Assembly: GCA_903885085.1 (NCBI GenBank)
Contig: CAISHH010000086.1
Span: 1-58,296 of the forward strand
Reading direction: 5' to 3'
From: an uncultured Campylobacterales bacterium
GTDB lineage: Bacteria > Campylobacterota > Campylobacteria > Campylobacterales > Sulfurimonadaceae
Length of the DNA stretch: 58,296 bases
Below, piece after piece: positions 10,383 through 19,464 of the stretch. A program made the translations under genes and the position numbers. The notes beneath the pieces are model-generated. The model was not told where the DNA came from, did not search any database, and worked only from the letters and a program-made list of their open reading frames with translations. Every line of letters starts with the position of its first letter. Position 1 is the first letter of the stretch.

Positions 10383-11501
10383 TCAGTCTTGTTGTCTTCT
10401 CATATATGTTGGAACTTCAAGATAATCATCTCCGATATCTCCACCAACAACAAGTCTAGGGCGTACAACAGCTCTTGGAGCTACTGATTTTACTTCAGGT
10501 TCAAAGTTCGCATTATTTGTTTTAAGATCTTTTTCAAAACCTGTTGCAACTAAAGTAATACGCACATAATCTTCAGGAAGAGAAACATCTGTAGATGTAC
10601 CAAAGATAACCTCTGCATCTTCATGAGCGCTTTCATGAACGATTTCCATAGAACTTGCAAGCTCAATCATAGAGAAGTTTGGATGCATACTGAAGTGAAC
10701 AAGAACACCCATAGCACCATTGATAGACATATTGTCAAGTAATGGAGACTCGATAGCCGCTTTAATTGCTTCATAAGCAGCGTTCTCGCCTTGATGCTCA
10801 CCCACACCCATAAGCGCCATACCTTTGTGACTCATAACTGTCTGTAAGTCAGCAAAGTCAAGGTTAATATCATTTGCGCCACTTGAAAGGATAACACCTG
10901 ATGTTCCGCTCACAGCTTGCGCTAAAACAGAGTCAACAATTTTGAAACTGTCTTTCATCCCAAGCTTTTTGTCGATGATAGATAAAAGTTTGTCGTTAGG
11001 GATAACAACAATACTATCACTTTCTTGTTTAAGTTCATCAAGACCGATTTCTGCAAGTTTAAGACGTTTTTTGCCTTCAAAAGCAAAAGGTTTTGTAACG
11101 ATAGAGATAGTAAGAGCACCAATCTCTTTTGCGATCTGAGCGATAACAGGAGCTGCACCTGTACCAGTACCACCACCAAGACCTGCTGCGACAAAAACAA
11201 TATCTGCACCTTGAAGTGCACTACGGATTTCATCATAGTTTTCAAGAGCAGACTCTTTGCCCACTTCTGGCTTCATACCCGCACCAAGACCTTTTGTCAG
11301 TTTTGTACCGATTTGGATCTTTCTTGCAGCGCCTGATTCCTCAAGAACTTGAGCATCAGTATTTACAACGATCATCTCAATACCGCTAACACCTTCACGA
11401 ATCATATGACCAATCATATTACCGCCGCCACCACCAACACCTACTGCTACTATACGAGCACCGCTTGCTGCTCTTGCTTCTTCTACTGAAAATGGATCCA
11501 T
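10383..11501 (-). CDS. ftsZ: Cell division GTPase FtsZ
   Basis: Tubulin-like GTPase that forms the cytokinetic Z ring. The N-terminus carries VGVGGGGGN, the tubulin signature GGGTGTGAAP lies near residue 100, and the T7 synergy-loop segment NDINLDFADL follows. The C-terminal peptide DYLEVPTYMRRQQD is the conserved anchor for FtsA and other partners. The start was set at the ATG at 11501 (MDPFSVEEARA), which has AAAGGAG eight bases upstream; an in-frame ATG 54 bases earlier would add an atypical N-terminus and overlap ftsA. It is transcribed with ftsA. Confidence 0.97.
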   Translation of the reverse strand: MDPFSVEEARAASGARIVAVGVGGGGGNMIGHMIREGVSGIEMIVVNTDAQVLEESGAARKIQIGTKLTKGLGAGMKPEVGKESALENYDEIRSALQGADIVFVAAGLGGGTGTGAAPVIAQIAKEIGALTISIVTKPFAFEGKKRLKLAEIGLDELKQESDSIVVIPNDKLLSIIDKKLGMKDSFKIVDSVLAQAVSGTSGVILSSGANDINLDFADLQTVMSHKGMALMGVGEHQGENAAYEAIKAAIESPLLDNMSINGAMGVLVHFSMHPNFSMIELASSMEIVHESAHEDAEVIFGTSTDVSLPEDYVRITLVATGFEKDLKTNNANFEPEVKSVAPRAVVRPRLVVGGDIGDDYLEVPTYMRRQQD

Positions 11502-11527
11502 CTTGTTCACTCCTTTGGTTTGATTGC

Positions 11528-12928
11528 TTAAAATAATTGTGTTGCCCAGTTCCAAAACTTGGAAACTACGCCGGTTTCATTCGGTTTTCTTTCTCTTTGA
11601 GGTGACATCTTTGGTAACTTTGCAAGTTTTGACAGACTAGAGAGTCTTGATGCGGGCTCACTGTTTTGTGGAGTTACCGGTATCGGCTCTTCTGCCATCG
11701 CCTCTTCCAAAGCTGTCTCAAACACGATATCTTGTAATGGAGCTTCGCCATGATGTCTCATACGTTTATTGACATCAATTTCATAAGTTGAATAATTATC
11801 AGCTGCATATTTTATAAGACCTACAGCAGCTGCATATTCGCCACCTTTTACATCATAAAAAAGGCCACCCATCTCATTTGGTTGTCCAATACGAACAGGC
11901 ATATTGTCAAAGATTGCAACTGCAAGTTCGCGTAAGCCTTCCATGTTGCTAAAACCACCAGTAAGAACGATACCCGCACCTAAATGCTCTTTGAGTCTGC
12001 TTTTTTCTATAGACTGAGCGATGATCATTAAAGTTTCTTCTACTCTTGCATAGATAACGTTATGAACAACTTCTAAAGAAACTTCATGGGTTGAGTTTTC
12101 ATCACCAATAATTGGAAGTTCAATCAAATCATTGCTCGGAGTATTGAGTGAGCCGTAGTTCATTTTTACTTTTTCAGCAATATTGAGTGGCGTGTGTAAA
12201 GCCATAGAAAGGTCACTTGTAATATGGTTTGAACCAACTCCAAGGAAATCATTGTATTTGATAGAGTTTCCTGAATGAATTACTATATTACAAGTGTTTC
12301 CACCCATATCAACAACGGCAACGCCAAGCTCTTTTTCATCAGTATTTAAAGTAGCGATTGCAGAAGCGTATCCTGAAAGAATAACATTTTCAACTTCCAC
12401 ACCAGCAGCTTTTACAGCTTTTTTAAGATTGTGAAGATTTGACTTTTGTGTTGTGATGATATGTGTTTCAACTTCAAGTCTTGTCGCCGTCATACCAAGT
12501 GGATCTTCTATATAATCTTGCTCATCAACTTTGAAGTTATATGGAAGGGCATGAAGTACTTCATATTCATTTGGAATATTTGCATTGTACAGAGCAGTGT
12601 GCATAACACGATTGATCTCTTTGATGCTTATCTCTTTATTTGGAATATTGACGATTCCGCTTGAGTTTAAACTTTTTGTATAAGCTCCAGAGATAGAAAC
12701 GACAGCATTTTTAATATCTGTGCCAGCCATACGTTTTGCGTCAGCTATTGCCGTTTTGATTGATTTTGATGCAAGTTCGATATTGGTTATGCTACCACGT
12801 CTTACACCTTGCGCTTTAGCTTTTCCAGAACCTGTGATCTGGATATCGCTATCATTATCACCTATCTCGGCGATAATCGCACAAACTTTCGTTGAACCGA
12901 TGTCTATGGCTAAAACAGTTTTGCTCAA
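11528..12928 (-). CDS. ftsA: Cell division protein FtsA
   Basis: Actin-like ATPase that tethers FtsZ to the membrane. Residues 1-20 contain the phosphate-1 loop AIDIGSTKVCA, the phosphate-2 loop is VVDMGGNTCNI, and the adenosine motif is GIVLTGGFSNMEGL. The last residues (VSKFWNWATQLF) form the amphipathic membrane-targeting helix. At 466 residues it is slightly longer than average because of a variable linker before that helix. One base separates it from the upstream ppiD-like gene, and ftsZ follows. Confidence 0.96.
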   Translation of the reverse strand: MSKTVLAIDIGSTKVCAIIAEIGDNDSDIQITGSGKAKAQGVRRGSITNIELASKSIKTAIADAKRMAGTDIKNAVVSISGAYTKSLNSSGIVNIPNKEISIKEINRVMHTALYNANIPNEYEVLHALPYNFKVDEQDYIEDPLGMTATRLEVETHIITTQKSNLHNLKKAVKAAGVEVENVILSGYASAIATLNTDEKELGVAVVDMGGNTCNIVIHSGNSIKYNDFLGVGSNHITSDLSMALHTPLNIAEKVKMNYGSLNTPSNDLIELPIIGDENSTHEVSLEVVHNVIYARVEETLMIIAQSIEKSRLKEHLGAGIVLTGGFSNMEGLRELAVAIFDNMPVRIGQPNEMGGLFYDVKGGEYAAAVGLIKYAADNYSTYEIDVNKRMRHHGEAPLQDIVFETALEEAMAEEPIPVTPQNSEPASRLSSLSKLAKLPKMSPQRERKPNETGVVSKFWNWATQLF

Positions 12929-12929
12929 G

Positions 12930-14396
12930 TTATAGTCCTTCCACGAATATTTCAGTTTTATATTGTTTTTTTAACATCTTTAACAAGTTTTCATTGAGTA
13001 AATCTGTTTTAAACTTTAAAACAAGAGAGTTTACATTATCTTTGGAATCATTTAGCAACTTTTGTTCCAAAATATTGAAAAGAACAATTTTTTTGTTAGC
13101 AAGTGTAACAAATCCGCGTTTTTTGTTAGCAGAAAAAAGTTTACCTAAGAATTCTGCTTCCTCCTGAGCGTTTAATCCACTCATCCCTTTTGTGTCTTTG
13201 ACTGTTATAAAGTCTGTGTTTGTTCCGCTAAATGTTGTAACAGAACTTTGAGCAACTTTTAAAAGTGCGTCCTCTCTCGCAGTTGCCATAAACAATGCAG
13301 TTACTTGAGGTTTCGCTGCATCAAAACTTTTTTGAACAGATGGGATGATCTTGTTGAGTTTAATGATAACAAATTCGTTATTAATCAGTTTTGGTTTCAT
13401 ATAAGCTTTTTGCTGTGTAAGTGTTGCAAGCTCTTTGAGTGTTTCTTGATTAAAGATGCTAGTCGAACCGTTCACTAAAGCATTTTTTATAGGAATACTT
13501 TTATCAAGTTCACCTTTTTTAAATGCGATATAAGTTTTTAAAGATTCTTTCTTTGTAGCATCTTGATTCAGTAAGTTTATGATTTGTTCTTTTGCATCTG
13601 CTTGTGTTTTTATATTTCCATTGGCATCTGTAAACTGCATTTTATTTGCGTTGTAATAATCTGTAAGTTCAGCAGCTGTGTACTCTTTGTGAGTTGTAGG
13701 CTGAACTACATAAGAAACATCATAGCCAGCCTCAGTCATAAATTCTGCTTTTTTACTTTCCCAAAGAGTTTTGAGGTTTTCTTCTGTCGGAGTTACATTT
13801 ACCATAGATGTATCTAATACTTTATAGTTGAGTTTATCAGCTACATTTAAAGCTGTTTGTACAGATTTTTCTTCAAGCGGTGTTGATGTAAGAGCAAAAA
13901 GAGCAAGGGTTTTAGAGATGAGCAACTCTTTTTTTAATCCGTTTTCATAATCTTTTGTTGTGAGATTATTTCTTGATAAAAGTGTTTTATAAAGTTCTTT
14001 GTCAAAAACACCGTTAGTAAAAAATGCTTTTTGTGCCGTTATAGCTTTTAAAATCTCTTCATCGCTCACCTTAAGGTTATAACTGTTTGCAAGATTTATA
14101 ATAAGTGCTTGATTGATAAGCTGGTTTAAAGCCTGTTTTTGAAGTCCAAACTGTTTTGCCTGTTGCTCATCAAATTTGCCTTGCATCATTTGGCTGAAAT
14201 AGTTATATAGCTCTGTATAACTTTGTTGTAACTCTTGATTTGTGATCTCAACATCTCCGACTTTTGCTACAGAAGTTGCTTTTTTTCCGTAATTATATTG
14301 TCCCCAACCAACAACGCCAGCACCAATGAAAGCGATTGTTGAAATCCAAATTGTTATAACTAACCACTTACGGTGTTTTTGCATCCATGAAATCAT
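12930..14396 (-). CDS. PpiD/SurA-type periplasmic folding factor
   Basis: Membrane-anchored periplasmic chaperone or peptidyl-prolyl isomerase-like protein. A single N-terminal transmembrane helix (about residues 11-31, KWLVITIWISTIAFIGAGVV) is followed by a SurA_N chaperone domain (DVEITNQELQQSYTELYNYF ... FGLQKQALNQLINQALI, about 45-120), a central parvulin-like region and a C-terminal helix that completes the SurA fold. The layout is that of PpiD. Clear parvulin active-site residues are not evident to me, so chaperone rather than isomerase activity is likelier. It is the first gene of a ppiD-ftsA-ftsZ-dnaJ-like unit. The start is the first ATG, near the divergent bioA promoter. Confidence 0.82.
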   Translation of the reverse strand: MISWMQKHRKWLVITIWISTIAFIGAGVVGWGQYNYGKKATSVAKVGDVEITNQELQQSYTELYNYFSQMMQGKFDEQQAKQFGLQKQALNQLINQALIINLANSYNLKVSDEEILKAITAQKAFFTNGVFDKELYKTLLSRNNLTTKDYENGLKKELLISKTLALFALTSTPLEEKSVQTALNVADKLNYKVLDTSMVNVTPTEENLKTLWESKKAEFMTEAGYDVSYVVQPTTHKEYTAAELTDYYNANKMQFTDANGNIKTQADAKEQIINLLNQDATKKESLKTYIAFKKGELDKSIPIKNALVNGSTSIFNQETLKELATLTQQKAYMKPKLINNEFVIIKLNKIIPSVQKSFDAAKPQVTALFMATAREDALLKVAQSSVTTFSGTNTDFITVKDTKGMSGLNAQEEAEFLGKLFSANKKRGFVTLANKKIVLFNILEQKLLNDSKDNVNSLVLKFKTDLLNENLLKMLKKQYKTEIFVEGL

Positions 14397-14506
14397 AAAT
14401 AATATACCTTATCTGTAAAATTCACTTATTTTATGATATTTCGTATTAAAGCTGTATAAAATAGGGCTCTAAATGGTATGAATATCTTGATTTTATGTAG
14501 TTTTGG

Positions 14507-14512
14507 TATGAT
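14507..14512 (+). promoter_or_regulatory. Candidate -10 box of bioA
   Basis: TATGAT, 20 bases upstream of the bioA start codon, with an AAGAGGA ribosome site in between. The region is shared with the divergent ppiD-like gene, and no BirA-like operator was recognised. Confidence 0.35.
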
Positions 14513-14532
14513 TTTACAAGAGGATTTGGATT

Positions 14533-15828
14533 ATGAAGAACAAAGAGTTATCGCATCAGGATTTAGAACATATTTGGCATCCGTGTACACAAATGAAAGA
14601 TCATGAGTTTTTACCCATCGTGCCGATTAAAAAAGCCCATGGAGTTTATCTTGAAGATTTTGAAGGCAATAAATATATTGATGCCATCAGTAGTTGGTGG
14701 GTAAATATTTTTGGACATACAAACGAGTATATTAATCAAAAAATTAAAGACCAGCTCGATAATTTGGAACATGTTATCTTGGCTGGATTTACACATGAAC
14801 CAATTATAAAACTTTCAAAAAGATTGGTCGCGTTGTCGCCTGCTGGACTTAATCGATGTTTTTATGCAGATAATGGTTCAAGCGCTATTGAAGTGGCACT
14901 GAAGATGAGCTATCATGCACATAAAAACAATGGGGAAAAACGAACACTTTTTGTTTCGCTCAAAAACAGTTATCACGGAGAAACGATTGGTGCTTTATCG
15001 GTAGGAGATGTAGAACTTTATAAACAAACTTATGAGCCACTCTTGATCCGTTCTATTCAGACTGAAGTTCCACGAGATAAAAGCAAAGAATCAGCCCTTG
15101 AAGCCGCAACAAAGTTTGAAGAGCTTTGTGAACAAAGAGCAGGGGAAATATCCGCTCTTATCATTGAACCACTTGTTCAAGGAGCTGGAGGGATGCATAT
15201 GTATCATCCGGAGTTCGTATCTCTTGTTAGTGTTACATGTAAGCGTTATGGAATCCATCTTATTGCTGATGAAGTGATGGTAGGTTTTGGTAGAACTGGG
15301 ACTATGTTTGCATGTGAGCAGGCCAAAATCTCACCTGATTTTATGGTTCTTTCAAAAGGACTTACTGGAGGCTACCTTCCTCTTTCTGTCGTTTTAACTA
15401 CTGATGCCATCTATAACAGTTTTTACTGCGACTATAGTGAACAAAAAGCATTTTTGCACTCACACAGTTATACCGGAAATGCACTCGCCTGTGCGGCCGC
15501 AAATGCGACTTTGGATCTTTTCCAAAACAATAATGTTATAGAAAATAACAAAAAAACTGCGGCTTACATGCTTAAAAAATTACAAAAATTTCAAGAATTA
15601 AAACAGGTTGCTTCTATCCGACAAACGGGAATGATCTGTGCGCTTGATTTACAAGGTTATGATCCGCGTGAGAGAATAGGGTTAAAAGTATATAGTTACG
15701 GGCTTGAAAATGGAGTGCTTTTAAGACCGCTAGGCTCGACGATCTATTTTATGCCACCTTATATTATCACACATGATGAGATAGATAAGATGTTTAATGT
15801 GGCATATGAAGCGATTTCACAGCTTTAA
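14533..15828 (+). CDS. bioA: Adenosylmethionine-8-amino-7-oxononanoate aminotransferase BioA
   Basis: PLP-dependent class III aminotransferase that makes 7,8-diaminopelargonate in biotin synthesis. BioA-specific HIWHPCTQMKDHE is at residues 12-24 and SSWWVN near 54. The PLP-binding regions are DNGSSAIEVALKM, the aspartate in IADEVMVGFGRTG, and the catalytic lysine in SKGLTGGYLPLS (about residue 280). The 431-residue length fits the family. It stands alone and converges on the ODP-like gene with a nine-base gap, so no separate terminator is visible. It carries one TACATGTA copy (15234). Confidence 0.95.
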   Translation: MKNKELSHQDLEHIWHPCTQMKDHEFLPIVPIKKAHGVYLEDFEGNKYIDAISSWWVNIFGHTNEYINQKIKDQLDNLEHVILAGFTHEPIIKLSKRLVALSPAGLNRCFYADNGSSAIEVALKMSYHAHKNNGEKRTLFVSLKNSYHGETIGALSVGDVELYKQTYEPLLIRSIQTEVPRDKSKESALEAATKFEELCEQRAGEISALIIEPLVQGAGGMHMYHPEFVSLVSVTCKRYGIHLIADEVMVGFGRTGTMFACEQAKISPDFMVLSKGLTGGYLPLSVVLTTDAIYNSFYCDYSEQKAFLHSHSYTGNALACAAANATLDLFQNNNVIENNKKTAAYMLKKLQKFQELKQVASIRQTGMICALDLQGYDPRERIGLKVYSYGLENGVLLRPLGSTIYFMPPYIITHDEIDKMFNVAYEAISQL

Positions 15829-15837
15829 AATGGAGCC

Positions 15838-16596
15838 TTAATAAAGTTCTGTTATAAGGTCACTGCCACATTCCAGCTCTTTAAGCCAATCTAAAAAGAG
15901 TTGCACATTTTCTCCCTCAAATAGAAGTCCATGTTGTGGTGCTATCATATGAACATCAAGATGTTCTATATGCGCCACCCAAGCGCGGCAGAGTTTATTT
16001 GAACCCATATATCTCTTATGAAATCCTTCAAGATGTTTTTTGTGATCTTCAAAGTTAGTGACATGTTTGTACTCATCGATAGCAGGAACTATTGCTGCGC
16101 CGATATCACCTGAAAATAGGATTTTAGAAACGGAATCATAGAGTGAGAAATTGCCGGGAGAATGGAGAAAATGTGCAGGTACAAATTGAATGAAGTTTCC
16201 CCCAAAATGTACTTTTGCACCATGATCTGGGAGAGCCATAATCCTACCCATATCTAAAAAGCCATAGTGACTCATAAATCTCACCCAAAGAGAAGAGAGT
16301 ATAAACTTTGCTGGAGTTGTGACACTCCACTGTGTTATAGAACCAGATACATCTGGATCTTGATGGGATAAAAAGATATATTTTATATTTTCAAGTGGTA
16401 CATATTTTGTCACAGCTTCACTGAGTTCGTCAAAGATTGCTTCGCTTCCTGGATCGATCAAAATTCCCGTATCGTTTTGCACTATAAGATATTGGTTTAC
16501 AGAGAGATAAGAGTCTTCGTGCGACTCATCATCAAAACTAAACATAATAAACTTATGTACTCCGTTGTCGAACAATATTTTTTCTTGATTTGCCAT
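15838..16596 (-). CDS. ODP-type metallo-beta-lactamase-fold diiron protein
   Basis: The 252-residue protein belongs to the flavodiiron-like branch of the MBL fold. Metal ligands are visible in LSHQDPDVSG (about residues 75-84), FLHSPGNF, the bridging Asp in LFSGDIGAA, and IAPQHGLLF. There is no flavodoxin domain, so it matches the stand-alone oxygen-binding diiron protein (ODP) family, known from Treponema and Thermotoga as an O2 sensor tied to chemotaxis. It follows a response-regulator gene by one base, which supports a sensory rather than metabolic role. O2 binding is inferred from the family and is not proven by sequence. Confidence 0.8.
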   Translation of the reverse strand: MANQEKILFDNGVHKFIMFSFDDESHEDSYLSVNQYLIVQNDTGILIDPGSEAIFDELSEAVTKYVPLENIKYIFLSHQDPDVSGSITQWSVTTPAKFILSSLWVRFMSHYGFLDMGRIMALPDHGAKVHFGGNFIQFVPAHFLHSPGNFSLYDSVSKILFSGDIGAAIVPAIDEYKHVTNFEDHKKHLEGFHKRYMGSNKLCRAWVAHIEHLDVHMIAPQHGLLFEGENVQLFLDWLKELECGSDLITELY

Positions 16597-16597
16597 A

Positions 16598-17716
16598 TTA
16601 CAACCTTTTAAATTCGCGAATTAGTTCCATCTGTCTTTTTGCTATATATTTAATAAGTGCACTTCTTTGCCCAACTTCAAAGTTTAGTAAGAAAACAACA
16701 CTATAACTTGAATCATTTTCATCTTCTCTTAAATATTTTGCGGATGCACTCAGCTCAAGAAGTTCCATCGCATTTTTTATTATGATAGTTATATTGATAC
16801 TATTTTCATCTTTATGGAGCCCAGCAGGAAGAGCATCTAAGTTAAGTTTTGCCGCATCAACCGAGATATCACTAATGGATATGTCACCTTGAAATAGATG
16901 TTCATTGACACTTAGAATAACAGTATGTTCATTATTGACAGAAACACGGACGGTTTTTCTTGTGATTGGAGAAGTTTTTTGAAGACTAAAATCCTTAAAC
17001 TCGATAAGCTCACTGTTGAATTCTAGTTTTAAAATATTTTTGCATAATAAAGTGGAACCTAAAAGTTCTGAGACAGCAAGTGTTTTGGATTCATATTGGA
17101 TAGCTTTTTGTTGCATATTATTTGTCTTGAAAGTGATGTGATTATCACCTATATCTTCGATGTATGCGTTGTTTGTAATGCTAAGACCCTTGTAATAATT
17201 GTGTAATTGTATTGGTTCACGAGAGGATTTTAGATTTTTTAAGAGTTGGATTATAGAGTCTTTTTCATCTAGCCCTTCATCTACTTTTTCTTTGGATAAA
17301 GTGGCTAACTTCTGTTTATTGATCTCAGCAACTACACCGATGAGTGCCTCAAAAAGAGATGGTGCATGGATGGGTTTTGTGAGAAGTTTAGAAATATTTA
17401 AAGAGAGTAACTCTAAAAGATTCTCTTTGGAGTCGTGCATAGTTATAACGATAATCTGTGTTTTTGGAGATATTTTTTTTACTTCTTGGATAAATTCTAT
17501 CCCATTGATATTGGGAAGTTCTATATCAGTGATAAGAATATCACATGGAATGATTTTTAAAATCTCCAATGCATCGATCCCATCACTGGAAGTTGTAACA
17601 TCATCAAAAAATTTATGTAGAAAAAGTGAAGAGTTTTCTAGAAATTTTGCACTAGAATCAATCTGAAATACACTAATAGAAGTATTTTCACGTCTGAATT
17701 TTTCTAAATCAATCAT
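16598..17716 (-). CDS. Response regulator with C-terminal PilZ-like domain
   Basis: The N-terminal receiver domain (about residues 13-130) has the phospho-acceptor Asp in ILITDIELPNINGIEF, the conserved Thr in VITMHDS and the Lys in LTKPIHAP. After a linker, a C-terminal region (about 255-370) looks like a PilZ domain: RKTVR resembles the RxxxR c-di-GMP motif and SISDIS the D/NxSxxG motif, though the final Gly is replaced. It may therefore bind c-di-GMP weakly or not at all. No DNA-binding domain is present. The ODP-like gene is one base downstream, so the pair likely links oxygen sensing to motility or surface behaviour. Confidence 0.75.
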   Translation of the reverse strand: MIDLEKFRRENTSISVFQIDSSAKFLENSSLFLHKFFDDVTTSSDGIDALEILKIIPCDILITDIELPNINGIEFIQEVKKISPKTQIIVITMHDSKENLLELLSLNISKLLTKPIHAPSLFEALIGVVAEINKQKLATLSKEKVDEGLDEKDSIIQLLKNLKSSREPIQLHNYYKGLSITNNAYIEDIGDNHITFKTNNMQQKAIQYESKTLAVSELLGSTLLCKNILKLEFNSELIEFKDFSLQKTSPITRKTVRVSVNNEHTVILSVNEHLFQGDISISDISVDAAKLNLDALPAGLHKDENSINITIIIKNAMELLELSASAKYLREDENDSSYSVVFLLNFEVGQRSALIKYIAKRQMELIREFKRL

Positions 17717-17780
17717 ATAACAAACCCTTATGCTAGAGGAATTATAATATAGTAAAGATTATGAAGGAGTTAAAATGAGC

Positions 17781-17804
17781 ATGTAAGGAAAAGAATCCTT
17801 ACAT
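17781..17804 (-). terminator. Hairpin terminator downstream of sorB
   Basis: ATGTAAGGA (17781-17789) pairs perfectly with TCCTTACAT (17796-17804) around a six-base loop. It lies 18 bases past the sorB stop. The outer arm is part of a TACATGTA copy (17800-17807), and the other arm carries a GCATGTAAGG half-match. The T-run is weak. Confidence 0.55.
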
Positions 17805-17821
17805 GTAAAGGAGGGAGAAAA

Positions 17822-18124
17822 CTATTTTCCGTTTCCGTAATAAGTAGCTAAATAATCTTCAACAATTTTTGCATCTTCATCAGAGATAGGTGCTTTAAAA
17901 GCATCTATCATTTTATGAATTTTAGCTTTCCAAAAAGCACGAGGTTGTGGCCCTTGGTTTAAAATATATCCAAAAGAGTGACACATAAGGCAGTTTCCAT
18001 TGACCTGATCAAATCCTTTACCCATTTTTATTGGATATGCAACGTATGGAACTTCTATATTTTCTTTCACTTGCGCAAAAAGTGGCGTTAATGCTAAAAG
18101 TGTTATTAGTATAATTTTTGTCAT
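17822..18124 (-). CDS. sorB: Sulfite dehydrogenase cytochrome c subunit SorB
   Basis: Small periplasmic monoheme cytochrome c of 100 residues with a signal peptide (MTKIILITLLALTPLFAQ) and one heme motif CLMCH near residues 45-49. It accepts electrons from the molybdenum subunit SorA, encoded 11 bases upstream on the same strand, and passes them to the respiratory chain. The NGNCLMCHSFGYI heme segment and the PRAFWKAKIHKMIDAFKAPI stretch fit SorB-type subunits. Assignment leans on the partner gene. Confidence 0.85.
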   Translation of the reverse strand: MTKIILITLLALTPLFAQVKENIEVPYVAYPIKMGKGFDQVNGNCLMCHSFGYILNQGPQPRAFWKAKIHKMIDAFKAPISDEDAKIVEDYLATYYGNGK

Positions 18125-18135
18125 CTTATCTCCTT

Positions 18136-19341
18136 TTATACGACTTCTACAGTTACAACGTCTATGCCGTTATACTTGTAGCCGCCACGGTTCCATAAAA
18201 CATTTTTGGCAAAAGGTTGTTCATGACCAAATTTGTCTACAGCTTTTGCCATAATTTCCAATTTGCCAAGTGTTTTTGGTTTAAAGCTAAATCTAAATGC
18301 TCTGTATGCATAACGTCCACGTGCCTCATTATCAAGTATTGAAGATTCCCATGTTTTACCGCCATCCAAAGAGATAAGAACATCTTTGATACCAATACCA
18401 CTGTCAAAAGCAACACCGCGAACTACAAGTTGTGAATTCATAGCAATTGTAGAATTGTCCTCTGGAAAACCAATAACAGATTTAATATTCATTTTCGTAA
18501 TCGGTTTTGTCTTTTTAGCTAAATGATCCGGCATTTCGCTTTCTGTTGCATTATCTGGAACACGGTAAGCTTCATCCATAAAGAAATGGTGTTGGTATTC
18601 ACTTGTTACAGTGATATTTTTAAGCATTTTAACCCAGCTATCTGAATAGTATCCCGGAAGAATTAAACGTACTGGATAACCGTTTAGATATGGAAGATCT
18701 TCTCCATTCATTTGATAAGCAACAATAACATGATCATCAAGTTCATCAAGATGGAGTTCACGTACAAAGCCAGGAGTTTTGTAATAAGCAGCAGTTTCCA
18801 TACCGTTAAATCCTATCCACTGAGCTCCTTCTTTAAGTCCTGCTCTATGGAGAAGATCACTTAAACGTACACCTTTCCATTTTGCACAGCCCATAGCGCC
18901 GCTGCCCCATAGGACACCACCAGTCGTAGGTAAAAATGCTGAACGGCTATTTCCTCCACACTGTAAAACAGCAGTCACTTCCACTTGCTCAAAATCATTT
19001 TTCAAATCTTTAAGGGAAATAACATACTCTTTTTGTACGAGTCCGTTAACACTAATAGTGAATTTTTCAGGATCAGTGTATGTCGGAATCTCAGGCATGT
19101 GCCATCTGACGAAAAACTCGTCATTTGGTGTTATTGCTTGAGTGAAAACATCACGAGTTGATTCTAAAAGCGGTGGACGATCCGAATGCGTGATCATCGG
19201 TCTCTTTTCGGGAAAATTAAATTTAGATATAGGTCTATTATCGATTGGCTGTTGTATTTTAACTTCACTGCCAAAAGCGCTGCTACCAAGAGTTGCGGCT
19301 CCCATAACAGCAGCAGTTTTAAAGAAATCTCTTCTCTTCAT
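18136..19341 (-). CDS. sorA: Sulfite:cytochrome c oxidoreductase, molybdenum subunit SorA
   Basis: Periplasmic sulfite-oxidising enzyme of the sulfite oxidase family. A Tat signal (MKRRDFFKTAAVMGAATLG) directs the folded cofactor-loaded protein across the membrane. The oxidoreductase molybdopterin domain includes the Mo-ligating Cys in VLQCGGNSRS (about residue 144). A C-terminal Mo-co dimerisation domain starts around residue 290 (VIGFPEDNST). At 401 residues it is full length. With SorB it oxidises sulfite to sulfate, fitting a sulfur chemolithotroph. It is transcribed divergently from a LysR regulator. Confidence 0.92.
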   Translation of the reverse strand: MKRRDFFKTAAVMGAATLGSSAFGSEVKIQQPIDNRPISKFNFPEKRPMITHSDRPPLLESTRDVFTQAITPNDEFFVRWHMPEIPTYTDPEKFTISVNGLVQKEYVISLKDLKNDFEQVEVTAVLQCGGNSRSAFLPTTGGVLWGSGAMGCAKWKGVRLSDLLHRAGLKEGAQWIGFNGMETAAYYKTPGFVRELHLDELDDHVIVAYQMNGEDLPYLNGYPVRLILPGYYSDSWVKMLKNITVTSEYQHHFFMDEAYRVPDNATESEMPDHLAKKTKPITKMNIKSVIGFPEDNSTIAMNSQLVVRGVAFDSGIGIKDVLISLDGGKTWESSILDNEARGRYAYRAFRFSFKPKTLGKLEIMAKAVDKFGHEQPFAKNVLWNRGGYKYNGIDVVTVEVV

Positions 19342-19389
19342 AAGTGTATGCTCCTTCTTTTTTTAGGAAGTTTATCATAAAATAGTGTT

Positions 19390-19405
19390 AACTTATATAT
19401 TAGTT
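19390..19405. promoter_or_regulatory. Candidate LysR operator between sorA and lysR
   Basis: AACTTATATATTAGTT is a near-perfect dyad (AACT-N8-AGTT with an alternating TA centre) in the 123-base divergent region. LysR-type regulators bind T-N11-A dyads in such positions. It may be only AT-rich coincidence. Confidence 0.4.
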
Positions 19406-19434
19406 TGTTAATCTTCTTATTCAATTTTTTTGTA

Positions 19435-19440
19435 TATAAT
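19435..19440 (+). promoter_or_regulatory. -10 box of lysR gene
   Basis: TATAAT, 24 bases before the start codon, with AAAGGA between. It lies 30 bases downstream of the candidate operator, consistent with autoregulation. Confidence 0.5.
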
Positions 19441-19464
19441 TGTAAAAGTTATAAAGGAAAAGTA

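Noticed and set aside
11502-11555. An 18-residue N-terminal extension of FtsZ
   Set aside because: The ATG at 11501 has AAAGGAG at ideal spacing and gives the normal FtsZ N-terminus; the longer form overlaps ftsA.
17199-17666. A 155-codon open frame antisense to the response regulator
   Set aside because: The minus-strand gene has clear receiver motifs over the same bases. The antisense product shows no domain and no start signal.
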